Of a DNA stretch of 64,000 nucleotides, positions 53,823-63,847 are shown piece after piece; position 1 is the first letter of the stretch, and each line of letters starts with the position of its first letter. The stretch spans positions 7,250,001 to 7,314,000 of the forward strand of contig NZ_CP051680.1 of assembly GCF_012849095.1 (NCBI RefSeq). Direction: 5' to 3'. Under the pieces are notes generated by a model. It worked only from the letters and a program-made list of their open reading frames with translations. It was not told where the DNA came from and ran no database searches. This DNA is from Cohnella herbarum. GTDB lineage: Bacteria; Bacillota; Bacilli; Paenibacillales; Paenibacillaceae. The translations under genes and the position numbers were made by a program.

Positions 53823-54668
53823 AGGAGATACGCCGTATTTCTTCTTGAACAGCCGGGAGAAATAGCGATAATCGTTAAATCCGACTTCATCGGCGATACG
53901 CTCTATGCTCTTATGGGGATCATGGATTAATGATTTGGCTGCCATTTGCAGCCGGACTGTATTGACGTATTCAATGGGCGTTACATTGAAGTACTTCTTA
54001 AAGTATTTAATGAAGTAATTCGGATGCAGATGGACAAGGTTAGCCAGTTCCGCCAGCGTAATTTCGCTTTGAAGATGGTTACGAATGTAGGAGTTGACTT
54101 TGTTCGAGAACTCGTTCGTATTCGCAGGCAATAGGAGGGCAAGATTCACGCGTTCCAAAAAAAGCTTCAAAATCTGCAGCAAGGTCGTTTTTTCGGTAAG
54201 CGCGTTCAGAGGATTCGCGGCAACATCCGTTTGCACCAAAGCCTCGAAAGTCGGTACGATAAGTTGTTGCGAGATTGAGCATTTAACCGTTTCTCGATGA
54301 TAGATAAGCTTTTGTTCCTGATCCAGAACGAGATTAAAGTGCGACCAGTATTTCAACACCGGATGATTCGGGTTGTGGGAATAGGAATGCTTCGTATTGG
54401 CAGGAATAAGAAACAGATCCTCGGGCTGAGGTGTGAATACATCGCCTTCAATAATGAGCGTAGCTTCGCCCTCCATAAAATAATAAAACTTATGGAATGC
54501 ATAAATACAGTCGTTTTCTCCCCAATCTTGGGCGCAGACGTTAAATCTGCTCATTAAATTTTTGACGGTAACATGCTCAAAGCAGTTCATTTCGCTTGCC
54601 CCCAAATAGATGAATGCGATATATGGAAAATAGCATATAGAATTAATATCGTCCACATCTCCATTCAT
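53802..54668 (-). CDS. AraC-family regulator, divergent from the fucosidase gene
   Basis: 288 residues. N-terminal cupin-like sugar-binding domain (FYYFMEGEATLIIEGDVFTPQPEDLFLIPANTKHSY) and a C-terminal double HTH (LAELANLVHLHPNYFIKYFKKYFNVTP, then RIADEVGFNDYRYFSRLFKKKYGVSP). It reads away from the GH29 gene at 54742, which makes it the likely sugar-responsive activator of the fucosidase cluster. ATG 54668 has only a closely spaced AAAGGGAG, so a start at the downstream ATG (about residue 27) is possible. Confidence 0.85.
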   Translation of the reverse strand: MNGDVDDINSICYFPYIAFIYLGASEMNCFEHVTVKNLMSRFNVCAQDWGENDCIYAFHKFYYFMEGEATLIIEGDVFTPQPEDLFLIPANTKHSYSHNPNHPVLKYWSHFNLVLDQEQKLIYHRETVKCSISQQLIVPTFEALVQTDVAANPLNALTEKTTLLQILKLFLERVNLALLLPANTNEFSNKVNSYIRNHLQSEITLAELANLVHLHPNYFIKYFKKYFNVTPIEYVNTVRLQMAAKSLIHDPHKSIERIADEVGFNDYRYFSRLFKKKYGVSPSQYKGV

Positions 54669-54741
54669 TTACTCCCTTTAATTAGCTGATAGGGTTGCTA
54701 TAATGAACCATGAAAACGGCTTAATTACGGAGGTGCGTAAG

Positions 54742-56223
54742 TTGAGAGATATTCATGCGAACTACTTAAAGACGATCGACGATGTGATTCGGAAAGGCGT
54801 TTACAAGGATAATTGGGCTTCTTTAAGCGAATATCCGGAGCCGATTTGGTACCGGAATGCGAAATTCGGCATTTTTATTCATTGGGGCATATACAGCGTG
54901 CCTGCTTTCGGAAGCGAATGGTATCCGCGAAATATGTATTTGCAGGGAACGAAGGAATACGAGCACCATATTCAAACGTACGGAGCGCACAAAGATTTCG
55001 GCTATGCGGATTTTATCCCGCAATTCAAAGCGGAGAAATTCAATGCGGATGAGTGGGTCGCTCTGTTCAAAGCGGCTGGCGCGAAATATATGATGCCGGT
55101 AGCCGAACATCATGACGGTTTTCAGATGTATGACAGCGAAGTGTCGGAATGGAACGCTGCTAAAATGGGGCCTAAGCGGGATGTTGTGGGAGAACTGAAA
55201 GAAGCGGCCGAGAAGGAAGGTATTGTATTTACGGCATCGAGCCACCGCGCTGAAAATTTCTGGTTCTTCGGGGGCGGCAGACGATTCGATTCCGGGATTC
55301 AGGATATTGCGTTAAAGGAGCCTTACGGCTCTGCGGATTCGATGTATGACTCCGCCGAGATCTCGGCTACGCATGACATCTATTCGGCGCCGCCAAATCA
55401 GGAGCATTTGGAAGATTGGCTTGTCCGCACGTGCGAGTTGGTCGACAAATATCAGCCGAAGATCGTTTGGTTCGACTGGTGGATTCATAACGTAGCCTTC
55501 AAACCGTATCTCAAAAAGTTTGCCGCCTACTATTATAACCGCTCGCAAGAGTGGGGCGTGGATGTGGCGATTAACTATAAATATGACGCTTTTGCTTTCG
55601 GGACGGCGATCTTCGACGTCGAGCGGGGCCAACTAAGCGATATCAGGCCTAAGCTATGGCAAACCGATACCGCCATCGCCAAAAATTCCTGGGGCTTCAC
55701 GAACAATAACGATTTCAAAAATCCGGTCGACCTCGTCTGCGATCTGGTCGATATCGTGAGCAAAAATGGCTGCCTGCTCCTAAACATCGGACCTAAATCG
55801 GACGGTACGATTTGCGCGGAGGAAGCGGAAGTATTGCGCGGCATCGGGAAATGGCTGGAAGTCAACGGCGAGTCGATCTACGATACGACGTATTGGAAGA
55901 TCTATGGCGAAGGGTCGACCGAAGTGCCGGAGGGCGCTTTCACCGATGTGAATCGAGCCGCGTTTACAAGCGAAGATATCCGGTTCACCTATAGAGCCCC
56001 TTACCTCTATGCCAACGTGCTGAGCTGGCCTGAGAACAATGAAGTGCTCATTAGAGCGTTGAAAGCAGCGAGCAAACAATTCGAAGGACATATCGAAAAG
56101 GTAGAACTGCTGGGATTCGCTCATCCTGTTTCGTTCGAGCGAAACGAAGATGGACTGAAAGTGAAAGCGGACGGGAAAATCGATACGAAGTATCCCGTTT
56201 GTTTGAAAATTACACTAGATTAA
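54742..56223 (+). CDS. GH29 alpha-L-fucosidase
   Basis: 493 residues from TTG 54742, with ACGGAGG 9 bases upstream. An ATG at 54703 overlaps a perfect TATAAT (54699-54704) that looks like the promoter -10, so it is probably not translated. Barrel landmarks: FGIFIHWGIYSVPAFGSEWYPRNM, MMPVAEHHDGFQMYDS, nucleophile Asp in IVWFDWW and LLLNIGPKSDGTI. These are the standard GH29 signatures. No signal peptide, so it trims fucose in the cytoplasm. A second GH29 starts at 63848. Confidence 0.9.
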   Translation: MRDIHANYLKTIDDVIRKGVYKDNWASLSEYPEPIWYRNAKFGIFIHWGIYSVPAFGSEWYPRNMYLQGTKEYEHHIQTYGAHKDFGYADFIPQFKAEKFNADEWVALFKAAGAKYMMPVAEHHDGFQMYDSEVSEWNAAKMGPKRDVVGELKEAAEKEGIVFTASSHRAENFWFFGGGRRFDSGIQDIALKEPYGSADSMYDSAEISATHDIYSAPPNQEHLEDWLVRTCELVDKYQPKIVWFDWWIHNVAFKPYLKKFAAYYYNRSQEWGVDVAINYKYDAFAFGTAIFDVERGQLSDIRPKLWQTDTAIAKNSWGFTNNNDFKNPVDLVCDLVDIVSKNGCLLLNIGPKSDGTICAEEAEVLRGIGKWLEVNGESIYDTTYWKIYGEGSTEVPEGAFTDVNRAAFTSEDIRFTYRAPYLYANVLSWPENNEVLIRALKAASKQFEGHIEKVELLGFAHPVSFERNEDGLKVKADGKIDTKYPVCLKITLD

Positions 56224-56248
56224 TAGCAGGTATAGGGTCTATGAAAGA

Positions 56249-56300
56249 TACCCTGAACGCGTGATTTAAGATTCGAAAAAATCATGGGTTCAGGGTTTTT
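56249..56300 (+). terminator. Rho-independent terminator after GH29
   Basis: ACCCTGAA-CGCG-TGATT pairs with AATCA-TGGG-TTCAGGGT, followed by TTTTATTATT. Confidence 0.8.
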
Positions 56301-56419
56301 ATTATTAATAACTGACTACGAGAAGAAAATCGATCAATTGCAGAAGTGCAGCTCATTTAAGTACGATGTTACCACTGGGCAATAGGATTGAGATCATAAT
56401 TTAGAATTCGAGGTGCACA

Positions 56420-58693
56420 ATGACGAACAATAATCGAAAAATGCCTACCGAACAGCATAATCTGTCGTTCCATGAGCCGATAGATCGTTGGGACGAGGCT
56501 CTCCCGTTGGGAAATGGTTTAACGGGTTGTCTGGTTTGGGGAAATGGCGACCCGATCCGTCTTAGTTTGGATCGCGCGGATTTATGGGATACGAGACTAG
56601 CACCTGAGGTGCTAGCGCGCGATTTTACGTACAGCAAACTGATCGAGCTTATTCGGGAGAAAAACGACTCTGAAATCAACAGGAGATTCAGCGATTTTTT
56701 CGATAATCCAAGCCCGACGAAATTACCTGCGGGACGCATTGAATTAAGCTGCGGTTCTGCCGCCGAGCGTATGAAAAGCAGCCTGAACCTTAAGGATGCA
56801 ATAGCTCATGCAGAGTGGATGGCAGATGGAGAAACGTATCAATTAGAAACGTTCTTACATGCGGAGAATGGATTAGGCTATATTCGTTTAACGGGAAGTA
56901 GGGCAATTAGAGTTAATCTACAGCTCATCTCTCCGGATTATTCCGGTGAATTCCAAGCAAGAGCAGACCAAAACTCTCACTCGAATTTGCAACTTGCTTT
57001 ACTTGGGTACCCAAAGGCGGATTATGGGAGCGAGGGAGATACCGTCTGGTTTCGTCAGAAAACCAATCATCGGTTGGAGTATGCGATCGTCGTTGCGAAA
57101 AAGCAGATAAGCGAACGCGAGATCGAATGGGTATACACGATAGCAGCTAACCTAGAAGATCAGGATTGGTTTGAACAAGCTAGACGTAAAGTAAAGGAAG
57201 CTATAAACACGAGCTTTACGGAAGCCTTTTTAACGCATGCCTCATGGTGGGAAAGCTATTGGCGGAAAAGCGAAATGACATTATCCGAATTCGAGTTTGA
57301 AAAACAATGGTACCGGACGAACTACTTATTCGGAGCTTGCTCGCGTAAAGGCGCCCCGCCGATGCCGCTTCAGGGCGTATGGACAGCGGATGAAGGGTTG
57401 TTGCCTCCTTGGAAGGGGGACTATCATCACGATCTGAATACCGAATTAAGTTACTGGCATTATCTGAAAGCGAATCATTTAGAGGAAGGGGAAAGCTTTC
57501 TTGATTTTCTATGGGGGCTAAGACCCGCGGCTCGCGAATTTGCGAAGTCTTATTTCGATTCGCCGGGGATTAACTTGCCAGCCGTTATGACGATTGACGG
57601 AAAGCCGTTGGGTGGCTGGCCTATGTACTCGCTTAGCCCAACGAATCAAATCTGGCTATGTCAGGCATTCGACCATTATTGGCTTTATACAGGCAATCGA
57701 GACTTTCTTGAGAACAAAGCCTATGTTTTTTTGCAAGAGACGGCAGATTGCCTGTTGGCGCTTCTTCTTCCCGGCGAGGACGGCAAGCTGCGTCTACCGG
57801 TTTCTAGTTCGCCCGAGATTCATGATAATCGTTTGAGTTCCTGGCTAACGCCGAATAGTAATTACGATTTATCCTTACTCAGATATTTATTTACACGATT
57901 GGAGCAAATGGCCGAGCTGTTGGATAAAGGAACGGAACGGAAGAAGTGGGCTAGCGTGCTGGAACAGTTGGATGAATTGGCCATTAACGAAACAGGGTTA
58001 ATGCTTTGTCCTGACGAGAGTTTAATGGAAAGCCATCGACATCACTCTCATGCCATGGCCATCTATCCGCTGAAGTCGTTCATTTACGAAAGATCGGATG
58101 CGGAAAAACGAATTATCGACGACACGATTAGCCATTTAGAAAAGTTGGGGAAAGCGTATTGGGTAGGCTACTCCTTTGCATGGATGGCGGCATTATATAC
58201 CAGACAAGGGAATGGAGTCGCAGCCCGCTATCACTTGCAGCAATTCTGGGAACACACTTGTTCTTCGAACGGCTTCCATTTGAACGGCGATTACAGAAAA
58301 ACAGGGTTAACGCAATTTCACTATCGTCCGTTTACATTGGAAGGAAACATGGCTGCCGCCGATGCCTTGCAAGAAATGCTGCTGCAAACCAACTTGGGCG
58401 TTATTCGACTCTTTCCGGCAATTCCACGCTCTTGGCAGATGAATGGGGCGGAATTTCAAAGATTTCGCGGTGAAATGGGGGTTCTAGTGTCTGCTAAAAT
58501 TTTCGCCGGAAAGCTAGAATATGCAGAGCTTCATGCGGAAATAGCAGGTGCTTTCCAACTGGAAAACCTATTCGGCTCCGAGAAATTGACGTTAGACACG
58601 GATGGAATCCGTACGGACATCCTATGTCCTGCAGGATCGGTAATTACAATTGCGCTCGAGAAAGACCAGATTTGTCGAATCGTCGCTTCTTAG
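56420..58693 (+). CDS. GH95-like (alpha/alpha)6 glycosidase with altered active site
   Basis: 757 residues. The N-terminal [18 protein letters not shown] and LSLDRADLWDTR copy the GH95 opening ([16 protein letters not shown] in the neighbour), and the helical barrel and C-terminal beta domain follow the same order. Catalytic positions differ from the true GH95 at 58958. The NINAQMNYW segment becomes DLNTELSYW (D338, N340). The QEW acid Glu is replaced in LMLCPDESLMESHRHHSH. IDGN becomes LEGN (E641). It probably has a different sugar specificity. The coding sequence seems richer in A/T than the flanking genes. No signal peptide; ATG follows GAGGTG. Confidence 0.68.
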   Translation: MTNNNRKMPTEQHNLSFHEPIDRWDEALPLGNGLTGCLVWGNGDPIRLSLDRADLWDTRLAPEVLARDFTYSKLIELIREKNDSEINRRFSDFFDNPSPTKLPAGRIELSCGSAAERMKSSLNLKDAIAHAEWMADGETYQLETFLHAENGLGYIRLTGSRAIRVNLQLISPDYSGEFQARADQNSHSNLQLALLGYPKADYGSEGDTVWFRQKTNHRLEYAIVVAKKQISEREIEWVYTIAANLEDQDWFEQARRKVKEAINTSFTEAFLTHASWWESYWRKSEMTLSEFEFEKQWYRTNYLFGACSRKGAPPMPLQGVWTADEGLLPPWKGDYHHDLNTELSYWHYLKANHLEEGESFLDFLWGLRPAAREFAKSYFDSPGINLPAVMTIDGKPLGGWPMYSLSPTNQIWLCQAFDHYWLYTGNRDFLENKAYVFLQETADCLLALLLPGEDGKLRLPVSSSPEIHDNRLSSWLTPNSNYDLSLLRYLFTRLEQMAELLDKGTERKKWASVLEQLDELAINETGLMLCPDESLMESHRHHSHAMAIYPLKSFIYERSDAEKRIIDDTISHLEKLGKAYWVGYSFAWMAALYTRQGNGVAARYHLQQFWEHTCSSNGFHLNGDYRKTGLTQFHYRPFTLEGNMAAADALQEMLLQTNLGVIRLFPAIPRSWQMNGAEFQRFRGEMGVLVSAKIFAGKLEYAELHAEIAGAFQLENLFGSEKLTLDTDGIRTDILCPAGSVITIALEKDQICRIVAS

Positions 58694-58728
58694 ACGAGCA
58701 TTCGGTTGGGAACGATTTAATAACACAA

Positions 58729-58765
58729 AAAGGTCACCTTGCTTTTAATTAGCAGGGTGACCTTT
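58729..58765 (+). terminator. Rho-independent terminator after the GH95-like gene
   Basis: AAAGGTCACC pairs with GGTGACCTTT, extended by TTGC/GCAG-type pairs, loop TTTTAATTA. Confidence 0.75.
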
Positions 58766-58883
58766 GCTTAGGTCGACGTTTATCAAGAGCTTAAAATCTT
58801 GGAGAATGTTAATTTATGAAAGCGATCATAAAAATTGAATAGACGCTTCGATAGATTAGGTTAGCGTGCTTAAAAAATGCCCA

Positions 58884-58912
58884 TTGTTCCGGTTAGACAC
58901 CGTAATTATGAT
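58884..58912 (+). promoter_or_regulatory. Probable promoter of the GH95-GH35-GH29 unit
   Basis: TTGTTC (58884-58889), 17-base spacer, TATGAT (58907-58912), 45 bases before the GH95 start and after a terminator. Confidence 0.5.
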
Positions 58913-58957
58913 GGATGTGATCTTAACTTCTCGAAGTTCTAAACATGGAGGAACGCT

Positions 58958-61396
58958 ATGAAACCCGCCGAGAGCGATAAGGGAAACGATGGACAATACA
59001 AGCTATGGTACGGCGAACCGGCGCGCTTATGGGTGGAGGCTCTTCCGCTCGGCAACGGACGGCTGGGGGCGATGGTGTACGGCAACCCGCGGAACGAAGT
59101 CGTTAAGCTTAACGAGGATACGCTTTGGTCCGGCTACCCTTACGACACGAACAATCCGCAAGCTTTGAATCACCTCGATCAAGTTAGATGGCTCGTCTAC
59201 GCGAAGGATTATAAGGCGGCCGAAGCAATGATCGAGGCTACAATGTTGGGGCCATTCACGCAATCGTTCATGCCGTTAGGCGATTTGCTGATCGCGGTCG
59301 ACCATGCGGGGGAAGAGATTTCTTCCTACCGAAGAGAACTGGATTTGGAGCAGGCCGTCGCGCGCGTCCGTTACGAGAGCGGGGGAGTCACTTATTCTCG
59401 CGAAACGTTCATTTCCGCTCCCGATCAGGCGTTGGCGATGAGGTTCGAAGCGGATCGTCCGGGCAGCATCGATCTGACTGTCGGTTTGGAAAGCTTGCTG
59501 CGCCATCAAGCCCGCGTCGAGGACGGGGTGCTGCTGATGACCGGTCAAAGTCCAAGTCATGTCGATCCGAACTATTACAATATGGAAGGTCGCGAGCCGA
59601 TCGTCTACGAGGAAGGCAAAGGGATGGCGTTCGCGGCTTGCGTCCGGCTTCTCTGCGAGGGCGGATCGGTCGAAGCTTCAGGAGAGCGGCAGCTACGCGT
59701 AACGGGAGCGAATAGCGTGACGCTTCTGCTGGATGCGGCGACCAGCTTCAAGGGAAGCGATCGCGATCCTTCAGCGGAAGGGAAGGATCCGGTCGCCGAT
59801 TGCGTCGCGACGGTTCGGAATGTCGCTGAGGAAAGCTGGGAATCGCTTAAGCAGCGGCATGTCGTGGACTTCGGATTGAAGTATAAACGAGTTCATCTCG
59901 AATTGGGGAACGGCGAGATTTCGAGCTTGCCGACGGACGTCCGGCTCATGAACGCGAAAGCGGGCGAGCAGGACCTGCAGCTCGAAGCTTTGCTGTTTCA
60001 GTACGGACGTTACTTGATGATCTCGGGTTCGCTTCCGGGAACGCAGCCGTTGAATCTGCAAGGGATATGGAACGAACATCTCCGCGCTCCGTGGAGCAGC
60101 AACTATACGATTAACATTAACGCGCAGATGAATTATTGGCCGGCTGAAACGTGCGGATTGCCGGAATGCCACGAGCCTTTGCTTGATCTGATCGAGCAAT
60201 TGAGCGTGACCGGCACGGAAACGGCGCGGGTACATTACGGATGCGACGGTTGGACGGCGCATCATAATACGGACATCTGGCGCCTGTCTTCGCCGGTCGG
60301 GGGAACGGGAGAACTAAACGACAGCGTCTCTTGGGCGATGTGGCCGATGGGCGGGGCATGGCTGGCGAGGCATTTGTGGGAGCGATACGAGTTCGGCGGA
60401 GATGCGGATTATTTGCGGGAAAGAGCGTATCCGCTCATGAAGGGGGCGGCACTGTTCCTGCTCGATTGGCTAATCGAAGACGAGACAGGCCATCTTGTTA
60501 CGAATCCGTCTACGACGCCGGAGAACAGATTCGTGACGGCCGAAGGGGGCATATCCGGCGTCAGCCACTCCACGACGATGGATCTGGCGATCGCGCGGGA
60601 CCTGTTTCGGAATTGCCTGGAGGCGAACCGGTGCGTGGCCGGCGAGACGGGGCCTTTCGACGAAGCGTTCCTGGGGCGTTTGACGGCCGCGCTTGCCAAG
60701 CTGCCGCCTTATCGGATCGGGTCCCATGGGCAGCTTCAGGAATGGTTCGAGGATTTCGAAGAGGTCGAACCCGGGCATAGGCACGTCTCTCACTTGTATC
60801 CCTTATATCCCGGCAACGAAATCACGCCGAGATCGTCTTCGGAACTGGCCGAGGCTTGCCGCCGATCGTTGGAGCGCCGGATGCGGTACGGCGGAGGGCA
60901 TACGGGATGGAGCTGCGCATGGCTGATCAATTTGTGGGCTAGATTGGAGGACGGGGAGCAGGCCTATCGCTTCGTCCGAACGGCGCTTTCGAATTCTTCG
61001 TATCCGAACTTATTCGGGGCTCATCCGCCTTTCCAGATCGACGGGAATTTCGGATACACGGCCGGCATCGCCGAGATGCTGCTTCAGAGCCATGCAGGCG
61101 AAGTGTCGCTGCTGCCGGCATTGCCTCGAGCATGGGATTGCGGCAACGTGCGCGGCTTGCGTGCTCGCGGCGGATATGAAATCAGCATTCGTTGGGAATC
61201 GGGAAAATTAACGCAAGCGGGCATTCGCGCCAGCCGAAGCGGAGTATGCACCCTTCGAACGCGGACGGCGGCCCGAGTATTGTCGGGGCAAGGAACGGTC
61301 GTGTGCGAGCCGAAGGTAGGTCCCGGCGGCGAGGGCGATTACTTGTATGTTTTTCCCGTGGAGGAACAGCAAGGCTATAAAGTGGTCGCTTATTGA
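58958..61396 (+). CDS. GH95 alpha-1,2-L-fucosidase
   Basis: 812 residues with the complete GH95 layout: [16 protein letters not shown] and LNEDTLWSG at the N terminus, NLQGIWNE and [16 protein letters not shown] with the catalytic Asn pair (N386, N388), general acid E595 in QLQEWFED just before [14 protein letters not shown], and D695 in [19 protein letters not shown]95 inverts the alpha-1,2 linkage of fucose to galactose, as in H-antigen or xyloglucan side chains. Some members act on L-galactose instead. No signal peptide. ATG follows ATGGAGG. Confidence 0.88.
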   Translation: MKPAESDKGNDGQYKLWYGEPARLWVEALPLGNGRLGAMVYGNPRNEVVKLNEDTLWSGYPYDTNNPQALNHLDQVRWLVYAKDYKAAEAMIEATMLGPFTQSFMPLGDLLIAVDHAGEEISSYRRELDLEQAVARVRYESGGVTYSRETFISAPDQALAMRFEADRPGSIDLTVGLESLLRHQARVEDGVLLMTGQSPSHVDPNYYNMEGREPIVYEEGKGMAFAACVRLLCEGGSVEASGERQLRVTGANSVTLLLDAATSFKGSDRDPSAEGKDPVADCVATVRNVAEESWESLKQRHVVDFGLKYKRVHLELGNGEISSLPTDVRLMNAKAGEQDLQLEALLFQYGRYLMISGSLPGTQPLNLQGIWNEHLRAPWSSNYTININAQMNYWPAETCGLPECHEPLLDLIEQLSVTGTETARVHYGCDGWTAHHNTDIWRLSSPVGGTGELNDSVSWAMWPMGGAWLARHLWERYEFGGDADYLRERAYPLMKGAALFLLDWLIEDETGHLVTNPSTTPENRFVTAEGGISGVSHSTTMDLAIARDLFRNCLEANRCVAGETGPFDEAFLGRLTAALAKLPPYRIGSHGQLQEWFEDFEEVEPGHRHVSHLYPLYPGNEITPRSSSELAEACRRSLERRMRYGGGHTGWSCAWLINLWARLEDGEQAYRFVRTALSNSSYPNLFGAHPPFQIDGNFGYTAGIAEMLLQSHAGEVSLLPALPRAWDCGNVRGLRARGGYEISIRWESGKLTQAGIRASRSGVCTLRTRTAARVLSGQGTVVCEPKVGPGGEGDYLYVFPVEEQQGYKVVAY

Positions 61397-61472
61397 GCGG
61401 TTGAATCCGACTCCGCGTCGTAGCTTGAAGGGTTTTGAAGGTTCGAAGTTTGTTTACTCGAGGAGTGAAACA

Positions 61473-63842
61473 ATGAAATATGTAGTGGACGCCGGCAGTC
61501 GACGGAAGCCGGTATTGATCGAGGGCCATCTCAGAATGGGAGGCAGCAATCCGGCGGGCGAAGTCATTAACGCGAACAGCTTATATCTCACGCGCGGAGG
61601 AAAGCCCTGGCTGCCGGTCATGGGGGAATTTCATTTTACTAGATTTCCGCACGGGCAATGGGAGGAAGAGCTGCTGAAGATGAAAGCCGGCGGCATCCAG
61701 ATCGTCGCCACGTACGTGTTCTGGATTCATCATGAAGAGATCGAGGGAAGCTTCGAGTGGTCGGGCGACAAGGATCTTCGGAAGTTCGTGAAGCTTTGCC
61801 GGAAGAACGGTCTGGAGGTTCTGGTCCGAATCGGGCCGTGGGCGCATGGCGAATGCCGCAACGGGGGATTTCCGGATTGGATCTACGGAAGATGCGCGCT
61901 TCGGACGAACGACGAAGATTATTTGCGCTACGTCAGAAAGCTGTACGAGGAAATCGACAAGCAAATCGAAGGGTTATCCTTTCAAGACGGCGGTCCGATC
62001 GTAGGCATTCAATTCGATAACGAGTTGACGGATAACGCCGAGCATTTGCGAACGTTAAAGAGTATGGCGCGGGGAATAGGCATGCAAGCTCCCTTGTATA
62101 CGGTAACCGGGTGGGGAGGTCCCGGCGGGGCGCGAATTCCTAAGGACGAAGTGTTGCCTTTATTCGGGGGATACCCGGATCATCCTTGGGACAAGCATAC
62201 GAATCCACTGCCGCCCGGGCCGCATTATTTCTTCCATTCCGTGCGTAACGATCCGAGCATCGGAAGCGATCTATTCGGCGAGAAGGCCGCGGAGATCAAA
62301 GATTTGGAAGATATCGAACGATACCCCGACGGTTGCTGCGAGCTTGGAGGCGGAGTGCAGATTACCTATCACCGGCGTCCCGTCATTCAGGCGGACGACG
62401 TCGCCGCGATGGCGATGATCAAGATCGCCAACGGGTGCAATTTGTTGGGCTATTATATGTATCATGGAGGAACCCAACCGATCGGACAGCTCGCGACGAT
62501 GCAAGAATCGAATCCCCAAGGCAATCAGTTGCCCGTTCGCAGCTACGATTTCCAAGCGCCGATCGGGGAGTTCGGCGGAATCCGGGATTCCTATCGCAAG
62601 CTCAAGAGGCTTCATCTTTTCGTGCATGATTTCGGCGAACGGTTGGCTCCCATGACCGCGGCGTATCCGCAGGCTCGTCCCTCTTCGCTCGAAGACACCG
62701 ATACGGTGCGCGTAGCGGCGAGAACGAACGGGGATAGCGGCTTTCTTTTCTTTAACAATTACCAACGATTGACGGAGATGGCGGACAAGGATGGCGTGCA
62801 GGTCGAATTGCGGCTGCCGGGAGGGGATCTGAACGTTCCGGCGAACGGATTTACGCTAAAGAAAGATGCTTATTTCTTCTGGCCGTTCCATATGGACTTG
62901 GATGGCGCGCGGTTGAAATATGCGACGGCGCAACCGCTGTGCTTGCTTCGAGGGGACGGAGAAACGACGTACGTTTTCTTCGAGGTTCCGGGCGTTAAGC
63001 CGGAATTCACGTTCGATCCGGCAACCGTAGCCGATGTTCAGGCGAAAGAGGGAACCGTTCTCCCGCAGGACGGAGCGCTCGTCGTGCGCGATCTGTTGTC
63101 GGGATTGGCTTGCGAATTCGTCGTTCGATCCGTTGCGGGACATGTCGTTAAGGTGCTGACGATCACCGAAGAGCAGTCGCTGCATCTGTGGAAAGGGCAG
63201 GCATTCGGGGACGAACGGCTAATTGTCTGCGAAGGGAACGTCGCGTTCGGGGAGGACGATCTGCGTATTAGCGGGACCGGAGCGGATACTTTGGCTTTTG
63301 CGGTTTATCCGCCTGTCGAGCATAGCATTGCTTGCGGGGGCGTCACTCTGACCCCATTTCAAGACAAGATGGACATTTTCCAAACGTTCAAGCCGTCCGC
63401 GCAAACTCGCGAAGTCGAATTCTCATGGAAGCCGACCCGCGATCCTTCGTTAAACGGAGACTTTTTCAAATATTTGTTCGAAGATAAGGGGCAAGAAGGA
63501 GCGGCTCCCGAATGGGAGATTCGCATAGACGCGAAGGCTTTTGACGAAGCGAACGATGTGACGTTGATTATCGACTTTATAGGAGACGTGGCCCAAGCTT
63601 ACATCGGGGGACAATGCATCGCGGACCAGTTCTATAACGGCGTCCCTTGGAGAATAGGCTTGAAGAGATTTCGCGAGGCATTGGCAAGCGAGCCGATCGT
63701 TCTGAAAATTTCTCCTTTACTAAAAAAGAGAGACATTTACATGCCATCCAAACCGCCGGAGGATTGCCGATCTGAGATCTTGGCTCTCTCCGCTGAAGCC
63801 GAGTATACGATAGTCATTGACGATGGCAAGCGGGGGGATTGA
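61473..63842 (+). CDS. GH35 beta-galactosidase
   Basis: 789 residues from ATG 61473, after CGAGGAG. GH35 barrel: PVMGEFHFTRFPHGQWEEELLKMKAGGIQIVATYVFWIHHEE, FVKLCRKNGLEVLVRIGPWAHGEC, likely acid/base Glu in VGIQFDNELTD and likely nucleophile Glu in CCELGGGVQ. C-terminal beta domains follow. Variations such as DNEL in place of the common ENEY place it in an atypical GH35 branch. Cytoplasmic. It should remove the beta-galactose exposed after fucose removal by the GH95 and GH29 enzymes on either side. Confidence 0.83.
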   Translation: MKYVVDAGSRRKPVLIEGHLRMGGSNPAGEVINANSLYLTRGGKPWLPVMGEFHFTRFPHGQWEEELLKMKAGGIQIVATYVFWIHHEEIEGSFEWSGDKDLRKFVKLCRKNGLEVLVRIGPWAHGECRNGGFPDWIYGRCALRTNDEDYLRYVRKLYEEIDKQIEGLSFQDGGPIVGIQFDNELTDNAEHLRTLKSMARGIGMQAPLYTVTGWGGPGGARIPKDEVLPLFGGYPDHPWDKHTNPLPPGPHYFFHSVRNDPSIGSDLFGEKAAEIKDLEDIERYPDGCCELGGGVQITYHRRPVIQADDVAAMAMIKIANGCNLLGYYMYHGGTQPIGQLATMQESNPQGNQLPVRSYDFQAPIGEFGGIRDSYRKLKRLHLFVHDFGERLAPMTAAYPQARPSSLEDTDTVRVAARTNGDSGFLFFNNYQRLTEMADKDGVQVELRLPGGDLNVPANGFTLKKDAYFFWPFHMDLDGARLKYATAQPLCLLRGDGETTYVFFEVPGVKPEFTFDPATVADVQAKEGTVLPQDGALVVRDLLSGLACEFVVRSVAGHVVKVLTITEEQSLHLWKGQAFGDERLIVCEGNVAFGEDDLRISGTGADTLAFAVYPPVEHSIACGGVTLTPFQDKMDIFQTFKPSAQTREVEFSWKPTRDPSLNGDFFKYLFEDKGQEGAAPEWEIRIDAKAFDEANDVTLIIDFIGDVAQAYIGGQCIADQFYNGVPWRIGLKRFREALASEPIVLKISPLLKKRDIYMPSKPPEDCRSEILALSAEAEYTIVIDDGKRGD

Positions 63843-63847
63843 AGCCT

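Noticed and set aside
54703..54703. ATG at 54703 as start of the GH29 gene
   Set aside because: It lies inside a perfect TATAAT; TTG 54742 has a strong ribosome site.
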